From: Amoeboradix gromovi
Lineage: Eukaryota > Sanchytriomycota > Sanchytriomycetes > Sanchytriales > Sanchytriaceae
DNA: 29,852 bases
Reading direction: 5' to 3'
Assembly (NCBI GenBank): GCA_018985225.1
Contig: JADGIF010000039.1
Location: forward strand, 1 to 29,852
The notes beneath the pieces were generated by a model that was not told the DNA's origin, did no database searches, and saw nothing but the letters and a program-made list of their open reading frames with translations. This document shows positions 10,001 to 22,009 of the stretch, piece by piece; position 1 is the first letter of the stretch, and each line of letters begins with the position of its first letter. Position numbers and translations under genes: made by a program.

Positions 10001-13000
10001 AAGCAACTATTCGCAGATACAAACACTTGGTAGCAAGAGTGAGTTCGTAAATTTTACACCCACACAGACGGATCTCGGCACCGTTTTCCAATATTCATCT
10101 CTAAGCATTGATACATTCGATATTCATGAGTCCACAGAGACTAGTAATGAATTTGTAAAGCTCTTCAAACGTGGTTTTCAGGAATCTAAATCCGAACAAG
10201 TTAATAGCCAATCGATTGCATCTTACAACATGCAATCTACATATTTACCTGATGATGTAGTTTATGAACATAAATTTGTGAACTCATCGATATTTGCCTT
10301 TCATCCAAGTGCGTTATTCATAAAGAATGGCTCTCACATCAATTGCATTGGTACTAGCATTCCATGTGACAGTATAGAGTCGTCTTTCAATGATGTACTT
10401 ATCGAGTCTAGCGTGTCATATGTATACATTTATCAGGTATTTTTTAATAGCACTTTTACTGTGTACTTGACCGAGTACAATATGCAAACAATGGTTAAAA
10501 CTACCGTAAACATTATCAATACTGATGAAAATGTGGTATTATTGGCCTCTGATATCACATTGTTGAAGAAGCATAGCATTGACTTGGTATTTGTAGCGTC
10601 ACCTTCTAATTACAACGATAGTACTAGCTTGTATCATATACATCACGATGAATATAATAGCAGCATAGATGCTGTAGAACTAGTTTCTTTTAGCAGTCAA
10701 ACTAGAGTACAGCTGTTCAGATTTGAAGAAACAGTTGTCATGGTTTGTGGTTATATAAATCAGGCTATTGTCCTGCTAGAAATTGATTTAGGTTTTCATA
10801 GAATTAGAGAAAGTCACACATTTGGCAGATTTCCTAACTTACAAGACTTTTATATCCATATGGAAGCAGATATCAGTGTGATTTATCTACAGGTTCATAG
10901 CTTAAATATTACCACCGTCTATGCAATGTATATGGGCGATAGTAGCCCAAATAGTGTAATTGACTTATCAAATCAGCTCTTCTCTGAGATTCAGACTATC
11001 TATGACATTAGCATAGTTACCCCAAAACTAGAAACCATTCTTTGTGATTTGAACGCTTATCCTCCCTACTCGCCTTATTTGAAATTGTTTTATAAATATT
11101 TAGACATTCCTTATATCAGCAAACTTGAGTGCATTGATAATAAAATAGTGCAAGCCGACAATAGAGCAGGATACTTTAAATTCAGTTATTTGCAAATTGA
11201 ATTAGTACCATTTAAAACACAGCAGTATATCGACAAAATTGCATACAGGGCTACAATTGATAGTAGATTTCACCACAGTAGTGTAACTATACAATCAATT
11301 CCTGTTTTCAATCCAATGAGCATTAATTTGTTTGAAATCAATAAGCAAATTGTAATTGCTGGGCGAGGATTTGGTAACAAGGATATTCAGGAAGTTGAAC
11401 CTAGCTGTAGATTGACTGCGTTTTGGGGGAACGTAGCGCTGGAGTATACAATAACAACTGATCTTAATATAACCTTGAAACACGATTCTATCTCGTTTTA
11501 CATCCCCGAAAGTGTGAGTGTTTATGGATTATTAAGAAGTGTTAAGATAGAACTCTTAATTGATAATCGCCTTTTTTCTGCTTCTACATTTATTGTTCAT
11601 AGACCGCATTTGTCACTCTCAGATATTATGTACAATCAGGCTAGTACAAATGTCATTCTACAAAGTTCTGATCTGTTTCTACTTAAAAATTCATCCGTTC
11701 TATGTTTCTCTTATCTCAGTTGTTTCAATTCCACGCTATCAGTTAAGATCAGAGTGTTAAGTTTACTTGACGACTCATCCATTTCACATGATTATTCATT
11801 GATTCAATCTATTGTTGAACCCGACCTTCAAGGTGTTGCTATAGTAGTTAACACAGTTGATCCTCTATTCTACATATCGTCCATATTGTTCACTAGTCTT
11901 ACATCTCCATTGTCTCATTTTGTGCAGGACCTAGAAATGCTGAATACCACAATTGTACCAGGTAGTGAACCTATCATACATAGTATAGCTGGTGATTTTG
12001 ACTTCAAATCCACCACAAATACCATGATTATTAGAGGCACAGGATTCAGAGTAACTCATAGTATCGCCAGTATCAACTGCAATTACTGCAAGTATCATAT
12101 CAAATCTTGGAACGACTCCACTATTGAATTCACCATATGGGAAACCAACATATTTGCTTCAATCAATCGGTTGCCGTCTTTACAATATATACCAGTTTCC
12201 ATTGCTTATGCTCAGTTTACTAGTAATGTTGTTAAAATCCAATTAGTCAATACCCCGGTCATAGGTTCCTTCACATTCGAGTACGATCCGTTCGTATTAT
12301 TCATTAACGGCTTCAATTTGATATGCAATTTTGAATTGAGTTATAAGTACTCCCACAGTCTTAACACAGGCATCATGCGTGATTACTCACATTGTGACTC
12401 AAACACAACAATTATAAATATGCCATTAGTTGGTGACAACATAATGTTTAACGAATTATCTTTTAAAGTAAACAATTACACGGTTATTGAATATGGGGTT
12501 AACATAGGAGGTTATCCTTATTCCCATTCCAGTGTATTAGATGTTCTATTTAATGGTATATCCTCATTATCCATTGCAGAATCCCATCAATCATTCTCCT
12601 TGAACTTGTCCAAGTATTATAAGGACTTCCCACTTGTCAATTTTAAAATAAATCCTACAAGCAGCAGCAGCATGTCGAGCACTTTTGTCAATCTTACAAG
12701 AGATGGAAGCTTGTTTAGTGGATACTTTACTCCAAACACTATTAAAGTTTTAATAAGCAATTCCGATATCAATTCCGTTCTTTATCCACTCATAATTGAA
12801 TCTGCCCCTAACAATAATATATCTATTATTTCTAATACATTTAACATCAGTTATAAATATCCATCTGTTAGTGACCCGCAATTAATCTATGTAAGCAACG
12901 TTAGATATGTTACATTTGATTTGTTAAATACAGACGATGCTCCTGTAGCACCTTCTACATATCCTTGCATTTCAGCAAACAATAGTGCTAGTTGGTACAC

Positions 13001-16000
13001 AGATTTAATTGTAAGCTATACGGCTCCAGTTACAAGGACCGCTAATGTTTATAAATGCAACAATACTAACATATTCATATTAGACGAGAATGCAACAGGA
13101 ATGCTCTATGTTAGCGCCTTAGAATTCGGGTATTTAGATGAAACACATGTAATCAATCATAAACAAATCACCCTAGTGGATATTAGTGTATTGCTACCCA
13201 CAAATGTTACCTCTATTGATTATTATAACGGATTTGTCATTGGAGACTATGTTACCATTATAATTCAAGGATTCGGATTAGCAACAGAGGACCTGCGTAT
13301 AGAAACCCCACTTTACAACACAACTATTAGTGATGCTACTATTAATTTAGAGTACTATGTATTCATGAATAATACTGTAATTATACTGCGATATATGAAC
13401 ATTTACAACCAAAAAAATTATTTCATGAATTTAACTTTTAACGATGAGTTTAAAGTGCTTGTGGAATCACCTAATCTCAGTTATACGACATATTTAATTA
13501 CAAGAAGGCCCGTTATAGAATCCGTAAAATACGAATCAGGATACTTGGTAGTCCGAGGAACTAACCTACCGAGAGGACCTACATCTCAAGCTATATGCGT
13601 AATTAACAATGTTTTTGGTTATAGGGAGGACTTGGGAATGATAGATACGATTGATTTTATCTACAAAACCCCGAAGAATTTTGATGTGGTTGCTACTTAC
13701 ACTAGTTGCACCTCAGATTACGGGTTGGTCTTATCACCAACTGGTTACGGGACAGGTTTAACGGCAAACGGCTTAAATATCAATTTTTCTTTGAAAGTAC
13801 TGCCGATAAATAACACAAATATACCGTTTATTATTGCTCCAACTTTATCAGGAGGAGTAAGTCCACCCAATAAATTCATTCTGGACAACAACTGGACTAT
13901 AATGCTATATTCAACGAGTGCCGTGTTTGGAAATATCGCGTTAGTTAGTCAGTACAATCCTCTAAACATAACGATATCTTATAATTCGGAGAGCTACACC
14001 GTAGATGCATCGGATTCACTAGTTGAATCATGGACCGCCAATAAAATACTTGTTAACACAGATTTGGAAAAGTTTAGCTCACTGGATTTAAACACAGCTG
14101 GAAATTTGAGCAACGGGTTCAATTTACTCTTTACTGTAAACGTGGGTGGTGTGATATATCACCGCAATCTAACTGTGCAATACCCTATATTCACCACTCC
14201 TGCTAGTTGGAATACTATAGAGTCCGCGAGTGAATCAAGCAGCCTTTCCAGTAGCCCAAGTAGTAGCATTTCTACATTAATATACATCGCATTATACAAT
14301 TCATATTATTCGGTATCTTTTGGCAATCTCAGTATTAAAATTAGCGATTTAAACAGTTCAGATCTAATATCAAATGCTGCTCATGTAAACAATCAAGTTT
14401 TGCCTCATAAACTAGAATCTGAATTGTCAAACTTTATTCCCTCTGATCTTTACCTAGAACTGAAGGAATATTCAAACACGTACACCGGTGGCATAAACGC
14501 TAATTCTAGCTTTACTCGTGTTCTGAACCCTCCTTTTGTGTTTTTTAATTACACGTTTAATCTAGACTCAATAACAATGGATGCCCCATTTGATTCCTTA
14601 TCCATTTCAATGTTTGACTCGCCATCATTAAGACTTGATGGCAATTTTGGTGAAGTTTTAAACAACTACAAAGAGTCTTTTAACATTATTTTCAGCGCAT
14701 TCGACATGTCTTCGATTACCTCGATACAATCACTTGCTACTATTGATTTTTATAGAGTAGCATCCTCGGAGGTTGGTGTAATTAGTATTTGGAATTCGAC
14801 GACCATAGTTGCCAATAGCGTTATGTTAAATTATGATGATTTGAACATCAATATCAGCAACCAAGCAACTTCTACAATATACATTGCTGTTAATATATTC
14901 AATCAGATATCAACAGTCCTGTCTCAACCATTTGTTGTAAACTACCCTAGTCTAATGGACAGGCATGAAAGCAGCAACGTGAATAACAGCATCTTAGCTG
15001 TTTACGGTACATACTTGGCTGAAGTTAACTCTAATGATGCAAGTTGCACATTGCATCCAACAACGGCCACTGTGTATCACGGTAACAGTTCATTGTATAA
15101 TGTTACTGGGGGAGTATGTAGTAGTACCCAAATGGAATTCAGTTTGATGGGCATCCATGACACTGGATCTAGCTACACACTCAAAAACATCAGGATGAAT
15201 GTATACGGATTGACAAAGATGTTTCCAAACGAGATATCTTTTATAGTTGCCAAACCGGTGGTTTTTGAGTCTTTTAATCAATTTGACCTGTATTCCAATG
15301 AAAAAATAGTTCACATAGTAGGTATTAACATGGGAAATATTACATTAGGTGTGCCTATGTATGCGTACTTTGTTAATGCTATCACTAGTGAAGTCAATAC
15401 CACGAGTCTTATGAGTCCAAGTTCTATCGTCAAATGGACACCAAACCTCATTGTTTTGAGCATTAACAATAGTTTGATTGATGTCAATAGCAGAAATTAT
15501 AGCATAGCGATTGATTTTAATAGCACTTTGGCTGTAGTACCAGTGTATATAAATAAACCAGATGACATCGAATGGACTGTTCCGGGCAACCTAATAGGTG
15601 ATAAGTATTATGTGAATACAAATAGCACAATAAAAGTACCATTCGCTATGGAAAGGGCCTCAAACTTAACATCCAATGGCACGTCGAGTACGATATTTAA
15701 CTCATCTGTTAATGCAGCAGTAAGATACAATAATACCTATTTTTCTATCAATATAACAGGTCATCTAGGGAACAACTCTATATTATTCGATCTAGAAGGT
15801 ATCAGTTGCCAAAGTATCACTATTTATAGTCTGTCTGTTAGCAGTGTATTTGGTACTGTTGCATACAATATTAGCAATACCAACCACACAATACACACGC
15901 TATACTACTATGCTCCTATTATCAATAGCGTTGACATAGACACACTTCGGCTATTGTATGAGGTCCCTATGGTTACGTTGTATGGTGACTATTTGGGTAT

Positions 16001-19000
16001 TAATAGTATCTATAGCAGTATTTACGACAACATAAGCATAACTTACAATTTTAGTAGCAATGATCCCTTGTATGATAACGGAAATGTGAGTAGTATAAAA
16101 TACATTAACCGCTATCATGATAAGATATCTTTCGAGATGCCAGCAGCTCATGCCAACACGTCTCTGTACTTGAATTCTACTTTGATGCTGCATTTAAATA
16201 TAAGCATCTTCGGTGAATTGCTGCAGTACCCCGTAAGTATTAATATGCCATTAATAGGCAACACTTTGAATAACACACTGCTTGTATTGGATAACAAAAT
16301 CATTCTACCTGGCATCGTACCTGTAAACATTTGTACTGTTACCTATACAATCTCTGGTTTTAATCTTATCAACCCGATCGCAATAGCAGGTTGTATCTAC
16401 AGTATACAAGTACCTGATTATTACAGTAGTGGATACTCAATCGACAAAATGGCAGTAGAATTGGATAACATGGGATTTAAGTATATAGAAATTCCTCTAA
16501 ACTATTACTTTGACTATCCAAAAGTACAACTTACGGATATATATCCGTCTTATCAATTACTATACGATCCATTAGCTGAACTGTCTGTTAAAGGTATAAA
16601 CATACCTGGATATGTTTATGACTATAACTTTATCAATACAGCTAGATTGATTATATCGCATCACAATGTGACCATATTCAACAGTACAATGAACGATACT
16701 TATTCAATTAAGAACTCTAATGACTCTATAATTGTGCTACCAATAACTAAAGAGCTAAAGCCATTCAACTTTTATGATTCAGTGAACCTTTACCATAATT
16801 ACAGTGCTGTAATTAATGTATGCATATCAACAGTTTTGACTAGCTGTCTTAAATTTGAGTACAGAATGCCGGGCAATATAACTAGTGAATATAGAACTTA
16901 TAACAACACACATTACATAATGGATGTCCAATACAATGACTATATTGATAGGTCAAGTGAACTTGGAAGTAGCTCAGTTTATGTTAGTAGCTTGAGCAAC
17001 AGTTTATGTATGAACGTGTCTACTACGATATTAGGTGAATATATCAAACCAATATACGCCTCTGCAATGACTTGCAGTAATTCATTTACTATATACACCC
17101 CATTGTTTATAGGTGACGCAAAGATTGCAAGAATAAAATTGCTATTTAGCAGTGATACAGCTGCTCAAATCGGGATAAACGAGTTAAACATTAAGACTTT
17201 AGATAACAATCTGGTAATATCTCAACTTCAGCCTATAATATACAATACTACAATCTCGCATGGCAGCAAAACAGATTTGATTAACAATTATGTGTATCCA
17301 TGTATTAATGGACAATACAAAGTAGTGATAAATGGAATCAACTTACTAGGCAACTATAATGCTTTAGACGAGAGCAAAATAGGGCTGTCAGTTACAGGCA
17401 ACGGCATATCAAGTATGGCAACATTTACCGATAGCATTTATTGGGATAACTCAATGATTGTGTTTTTACTGCCAATAAACAGAGATGCATGTAGTGTATT
17501 GGGAGCAATGCAGCACGATCTAACTGTAGGAAATTTTAACATTTCTATAGGCCAAATAAATGTGGTAGACTGGCTTTTGGTAGATAGCTACACAACCGAT
17601 AAAATACCAATACAAGACAAATCAAAGAACCTGATATATTATGCGATGGATATAAAAAACATCATTTATGTGTTGGAAATTGCTAATTTGGGATACAGCA
17701 CTAGCGCCTCTTATGATTGCAGTGGATTCCACAATGACCAAATATTCAAGATCACCTTGTCGGTAGACGACGTGGAAGATCTAAATCATTTAATTTCAGC
17801 ATACAGTTGCATAGACGCCAAGCAGTTTATATACTTTAACTTACCACGGCTCTATGGAAGGATTGTTCGTATTAAGCGGGTGCAGCAGTATCAGGGCATA
17901 TACAGGCACGATTTAAATATAACAAATGACGCGACACTATTCTACTCGTTTAATACTCCTGTTTATACAGATACACTTCTTATAGCGAGTAATCAGGTTG
18001 TTAAGTTGAGCAGATTTAATAATAATATAAAATCGCCAGTATTTATACCAGGAAATGCGATACAAATCACAGGAAAGGGCTTTGGAGATCAGTTGGCACC
18101 GGCCTTGGATAGAAGACAGATCGTGTTCAATTGTGCAGCCAATAGGTATAACTACACTTTGGATTGCCAAGATGAATCAAATGGATGTATATGGAGAGAT
18201 ACCTACATAAACATAACAATGCCTAAAATGCTGATTAGCAAAGATCAATACTGTGAGTTTGCCACTATTGTTCAGCTGGGAAATTTGAATACGATTGCTG
18301 GAAACATTAAATTTGGCAATAGGCTACCGTTTTTGAATAAAAATGACACTATAGCACAAGGGACAACATACAGTGAGATTATAATAAGCAGCATGATAAC
18401 GGATTTGGATATGGATTCCTTTACAATGAATATTACATTATTAAATCAACTAAATGATGTTATCGATACAGACATGCTGAAGGATTTTGAATGGTACAGT
18501 AACAAGGTTAACAGCGATAGATATGATATATTTGATTTAAAGACGACAAGTGGAGTGGCAAGACTGAACACAGTGTTGCAGAATGTAAGAGCAACTAGGA
18601 CATTAAGCAACGATATAAACGGACGAATATATATGAAGATTCCGTCACTATTACAAGGCACTTTCTACTATTTAGTACAAGTAAGTGATGGATTCAATAC
18701 AAAAGCGTTTCAATATCAGATGGATATTACACCCAAGAACAATGTACCTGTCATTAGTAACTGTTTGCCAATCGGACTGAACAGTAATTATTCAATGGAT
18801 TGTATAGGTTTCTGTCAATACAGGCGATTTAATGTATTTAAATCAATAGTGCTAAGTGATCCAAATAGGATATATGCAAATCAACCATATTCATTGAAGA
18901 TTAAGTTAAACCAAACGCCAAAGATAGGCAATTTATATCACGGGAATACTTTACTAGGTAACGATGTCTATTCATTGCAAAATGATACATTTGATGATTT

Positions 19001-20785
19001 TTACTATTTTACCAACAGCACCTTGGATAATAGCACCAATCTATTGGGAAACATATCCTTTTCAATCATTTACAACAACGTGAACGCCTCATGTCATTTG
19101 CCTCTTTCCTTGGCATGTGACTCAGGATTATACCCAAATGTTTATAAGCGCAAGTACGCTATAAGCAGTACCGAATCAATATACAGACTGTGCGAATTCT
19201 GTCCGGACGGTGCAATTTGTGACGATTTAGGACTATCTATGCCGGAAGCACTAAGCGGATGGAAGTTTGACCCATCCACAGGGACATTTTCGGTATTTAT
19301 TGATTAATATAGCAATGTACTCCAGAAGAAGCATGTTTGAATGGTAATTGCACTCTGGGATATAGCGGAGATAGATGCGGGTCGTGTGCAGGCGGGTATT
19401 ACAGGACAGGATTGAAATGTCTAAAATGTAAGAACACAAAATCAGAAATAATAGCACTCTTGATAACATTTATAGTTGTAATAGGATTGCTGATAGTGTA
19501 TTTGTTAAGAAAAGGAATAAGTTTAGCGGCAATTACGATTTTAATCAATTTTGGACAGTATCTATACATCATGAACAACATGGAACTACAGTGGCCACCC
19601 ATTCTAAGTGGTGTACTGTCTACACTGGGTTCTCTGTCATTTAGTATAGATATTACTGCACCAGAATGTCTTAGCAACGGCGCGGTGGGATATTATGACA
19701 AATTCGTATCGGTATTTATCATACCTTTGATACTGACATTTTGCTTTATAGCACTGCCTGTTTGGTTAAGTCCACACATGAAATATCCGGTCTTTTACGT
19801 TTTTGAAGGCATTAGGAAACTTTTTGCAAAGACTCCATTTGCAGCTTACTCAGTCTTCCAAGACATTCTTCAATTAAATCTAGTGGTTAATTGGAAATAC
19901 CCGAAATCTAAAATATTGGATAATCTCTATTTAGGACTGAAATTAAACTTTATTACCATGGCAATGCTATATGTAAATATCTCAAACATGGGTATGAGTT
20001 TCTTTTCATGCAGAAAAATCAAATACGGAGATAGCTACAGGTACTTCTTAGTTCAAGCGCCTGATACAGAGTGCTATACAGATTCCTGGTATGCCCACTT
20101 GCCGTTTGGTGTTTTATATCTGGTGTTTTATATTGTTGGGATTCCTGTATCGTTTAGTATATTGTTTTTGTTGAAGGAACAACACACTTACAAGAATAAG
20201 TTCTACGAAATTATGCGCAAACTTGGTCTCAAGATGTACATAGGGGGGCACAACAACTTTAAGCCCGGATTGGACATATTTATTCCTGTGCAATTGCTGG
20301 TCAAGTTTTGCATAATAACTACTAATGCTTTCTTTGCTAGTTACATAGCAATACAAGCTATAGCTGTCCAGGTATGTTTAACACTGTATTTAGTTAGCGT
20401 AATACATTACAAGCCATATAGAGAAAGAAACCTAAACAGAGTTGAAATATTCTGTGACTCTGCAGCAGTTTTAGCATTGGGCGCAGGGCTGCTGTATTAC
20501 ACCAGCAGTACTTCTTTCAAAAGAGGGGATAGTGATAACAGTAATGAGCTGACATCTGATAAGCTGGGCGGAGTAACAATTCTTGTGGCGCTAATAATCA
20601 TAGGGGCAGTAGGAAGTGCGATTATAGTGACAATATTACAAACATTGGATATGTATGCCAAGAAAAGAAAACAAAAAGAAATCGAAAGCGGTGGGAGATA
20701 TGAAGATACTGGGATTATTGTGAAAATTGCAGAATACAAAGGGAAAGTTAAAGATTTGGCTCAAAAAACATTGAGTAGGGGATAG
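7026..20785 (+). CDS. Giant IPT/TIG-repeat surface protein with polytopic C-terminus (two exons, 7026-19292 and 19313-20785)
   Basis: About 4,579 residues. The start is the ATG at 7026, followed by a hydrophobic segment at about 18-40 (signal peptide or anchor). Residues 50-1400 are Tyr/Asn/Ser-rich and unrecognised. From about 1440 to 3700 come divergent IPT/TIG-like beta-sandwich repeats, seen as repeated GxGF/GxNL strands (IVIAGRGFGN near 1442, IIRGTGFRV 1668, VVRGTNLPRG 2175, IQITGKGFGD 3680), with dozens of N-x-S/T sequons. A cadherin/dystroglycan-like segment (YLVQVSDGF) precedes a Cys-rich module (CEFCPDGAIC...C..EACLNGNC..GYSGDRCGSCAGGYY) and about nine membrane spans from residue 4135, with the VIHYKPYRERNLNRVEIF motif seen in TRP-like modules of protist giant proteins. 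A 20-nt intron falls inside the Cys-rich module; without splicing the gene appears as two frames. It could be a cell-surface adhesin or mechanosensory receptor; function is inferred only. Confidence 0.8.
19293..19312 (+). other. 20-nt spliceosomal intron, giant surface gene (phase 0)
   Basis: GTATTTATTGATTAATATAG separates ...ACA TTT TCG from CAA TGT ACT CCA. The two frames differ by +2, exactly what a 20-nt intron gives. Joined, the protein reads TGTFS-QCTPEEACLNGNC, restoring the Cys-rich pattern expected at this point. Retention gives a TAA stop inside the intron. The putative branch site is TTAAT with A at position 15. Confidence 0.85.
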
Positions 20786-20791
20786 CGGGAA

Positions 20792-20805
20792 TAGTAAATT
20801 TACTA
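20792..20805. terminator. Perfect palindrome between convergent stops, possible shared 3'-end signal
   Basis: TAGTAAATTTACTA is a perfect 14-bp palindrome in the 21-bp gap between the giant-gene stop (20783-20785) and the ARG8 stop (20807-20809). Each strand reads TAGTAAAT just past its own stop. The PacC-like gene ends with the same word (2855-2862), so it may act as an alternative to AATAAA. The role is inferred. Confidence 0.4.
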
Positions 20806-20806
20806 G

Positions 20807-21960
20807 CTATAAACTTCGTTTTAATATATCTAATCCTTTAAGGATATCTTGCTGATCACTATTAAGAGGTGGTGCAATTCTAATTGTGTTATTACCAGCC
20901 CCAACCAACAGCAGTCCATTTGATTGAGCCATTTCAATTACGGGTTTAGTGTCCTTATTTAATCTCAGACCTAGAAGTAATCCTTTGCCTCTAAGAGTAA
21001 CATTAGGATTGCTCCAGCTCTTTATAGTCTCGGTAATCAACCCAGAAATATCCTTGACATTAGCAACAAGTTTAGGGTCAACTAAACGGTTTAAACAATG
21101 AAGACCAACAGCGGACGCCAAAGGGTTACCACCAAATGTAGTTCCATGATCACCGATCTTAACTGATTTCGAAATTGGTTCATTTACAAGCGTGGCTCCG
21201 ATGGGAAAGCCGTTACTAGATTATTGAATAATTACCCTAATGGCTTGGCAAGAGTAAGTATATCTGGCTTCACATTATACTTTTGATGTGCAAATACAGA
21301 ACCAGTTCTACTCAAGCCACATTGAATTTCATCAAATATCAATACAGCCTGATGTTTTACAGATAATTTCTTAAGAGTCTCTAAAAACTGTGGCTCTGCT
21401 TCATTGACACCACCTTCACCTTGTATTGGTTCCACTATTATTGCACATGTGCTACTGTTAATTACAAACGGTAGAATCTCGGAGTTGTTGAATGGACAGC
21501 ACATGAAATCAGGAACTACAGGTGCAAAATCGTTCTTGTATTTTGGATTCATTGTTGCTGACAAAGAGCCAAAAGTCCTTCCGTGAAAACCATCACTGAA
21601 GGCAATTATTTTAGTTTTTTTGGGGTTTATTGTTTTACCATACTTGCGCGCAAACTTAATCGCTGCTTCATTTGCTTCTGTGCCACTATTTGAAAGAAAA
21701 CAGGAGTTCAAACCACTCAAGTAGCACAGTTTATCTGCAAGGGCTATGGCTGGAGAATTGAGAAAAAGATTGGATACATGGGTCAACTTTAAAGCTTGAT
21801 CATGGATGACCTTGGCGATCTTTTCATCCCCATGTCCCAGAGAACAAACAGCGATACCACTAGTGAAGTCTATGTATTCTTTTCCTGTGCTGCTGTAAAC
21901 ATAAATGCCTTTACCTTTAGCCAGCTCAAGACTTCTATTATAAACTCTTAATAGCGCCAT
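20807..21960 (-). CDS. ARG8: Acetylornithine aminotransferase (exons 21960-21236 and 21215-20807)
   Basis: A 377-residue class-III PLP aminotransferase that converts N-acetylglutamate semialdehyde to N-acetylornithine in arginine biosynthesis. Visible features are the N-terminal GKGIYVYSSTGKEYIDFTSGIAV segment, the cofactor-binding SNSGTEANEAAIKFARK, FSDGFHGRTFGSLSAT, the EPIQGEGGVNEA loop, the PLP-contacting Asp in FDEIQCGLSRTG, and the Schiff-base Lys in TLAKPLGNGFPIGA. C-terminal RGKGLLLGL and NTIRIAPPL complete the fold. The match to ArgD/Arg8 is closer than to ornithine aminotransferase. A 20-nt intron lies just after the catalytic lysine. Only about eight residues precede the conserved fold, so no ordinary mitochondrial presequence is present although fungal Arg8 is mitochondrial. 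The gap to the upstream DGAT2 stop is 44 bp. Confidence 0.9.
21216..21235 (-). other. 20-nt spliceosomal intron in ARG8 (phase 2)
   Basis: The coding strand reads CCATTAGG | GTAATTATTCAATAATCTAG | TAACGGCTTT. Removal gives P-L-G-N-G-F-P-I-G-A, the invariant active-site motif, and joins exons of 725 and 409 nt into 378 codons. Retention creates a TAA stop at the first intron bases. The putative branch site is ATAAT with A at position 15. Confidence 0.95.
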
Positions 21961-22003
21961 TTAGTTTTAAATAATGAAAAAGAGGGGTTAATGTTTTTTT
22001 TAT

Positions 22004-22009
22004 TTTATT
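22004..22009 (-). terminator. AATAAA hexamer overlapping the DGAT2 stop
   Basis: On the minus strand the TAA stop (22005-22007) is embedded inside AATAAA, with AATAAAATAAA following. The role is inferred from position. Confidence 0.45.

Noticed and set aside
19305-19340. Frameshift or pseudogenisation of the giant gene, or two separate genes
   Set aside because: A GTA...TAG insert of exactly 20 nt explains the break, and the same structure repairs three unrelated housekeeping genes. Decay or sequencing error would not yield four inserts of the same length and consensus.
21121-21240. ARG8 as a degenerate pseudogene split by a stop codon
   Set aside because: Both halves are fully conserved and join perfectly through the active-site motif when the 20-nt intron is removed.
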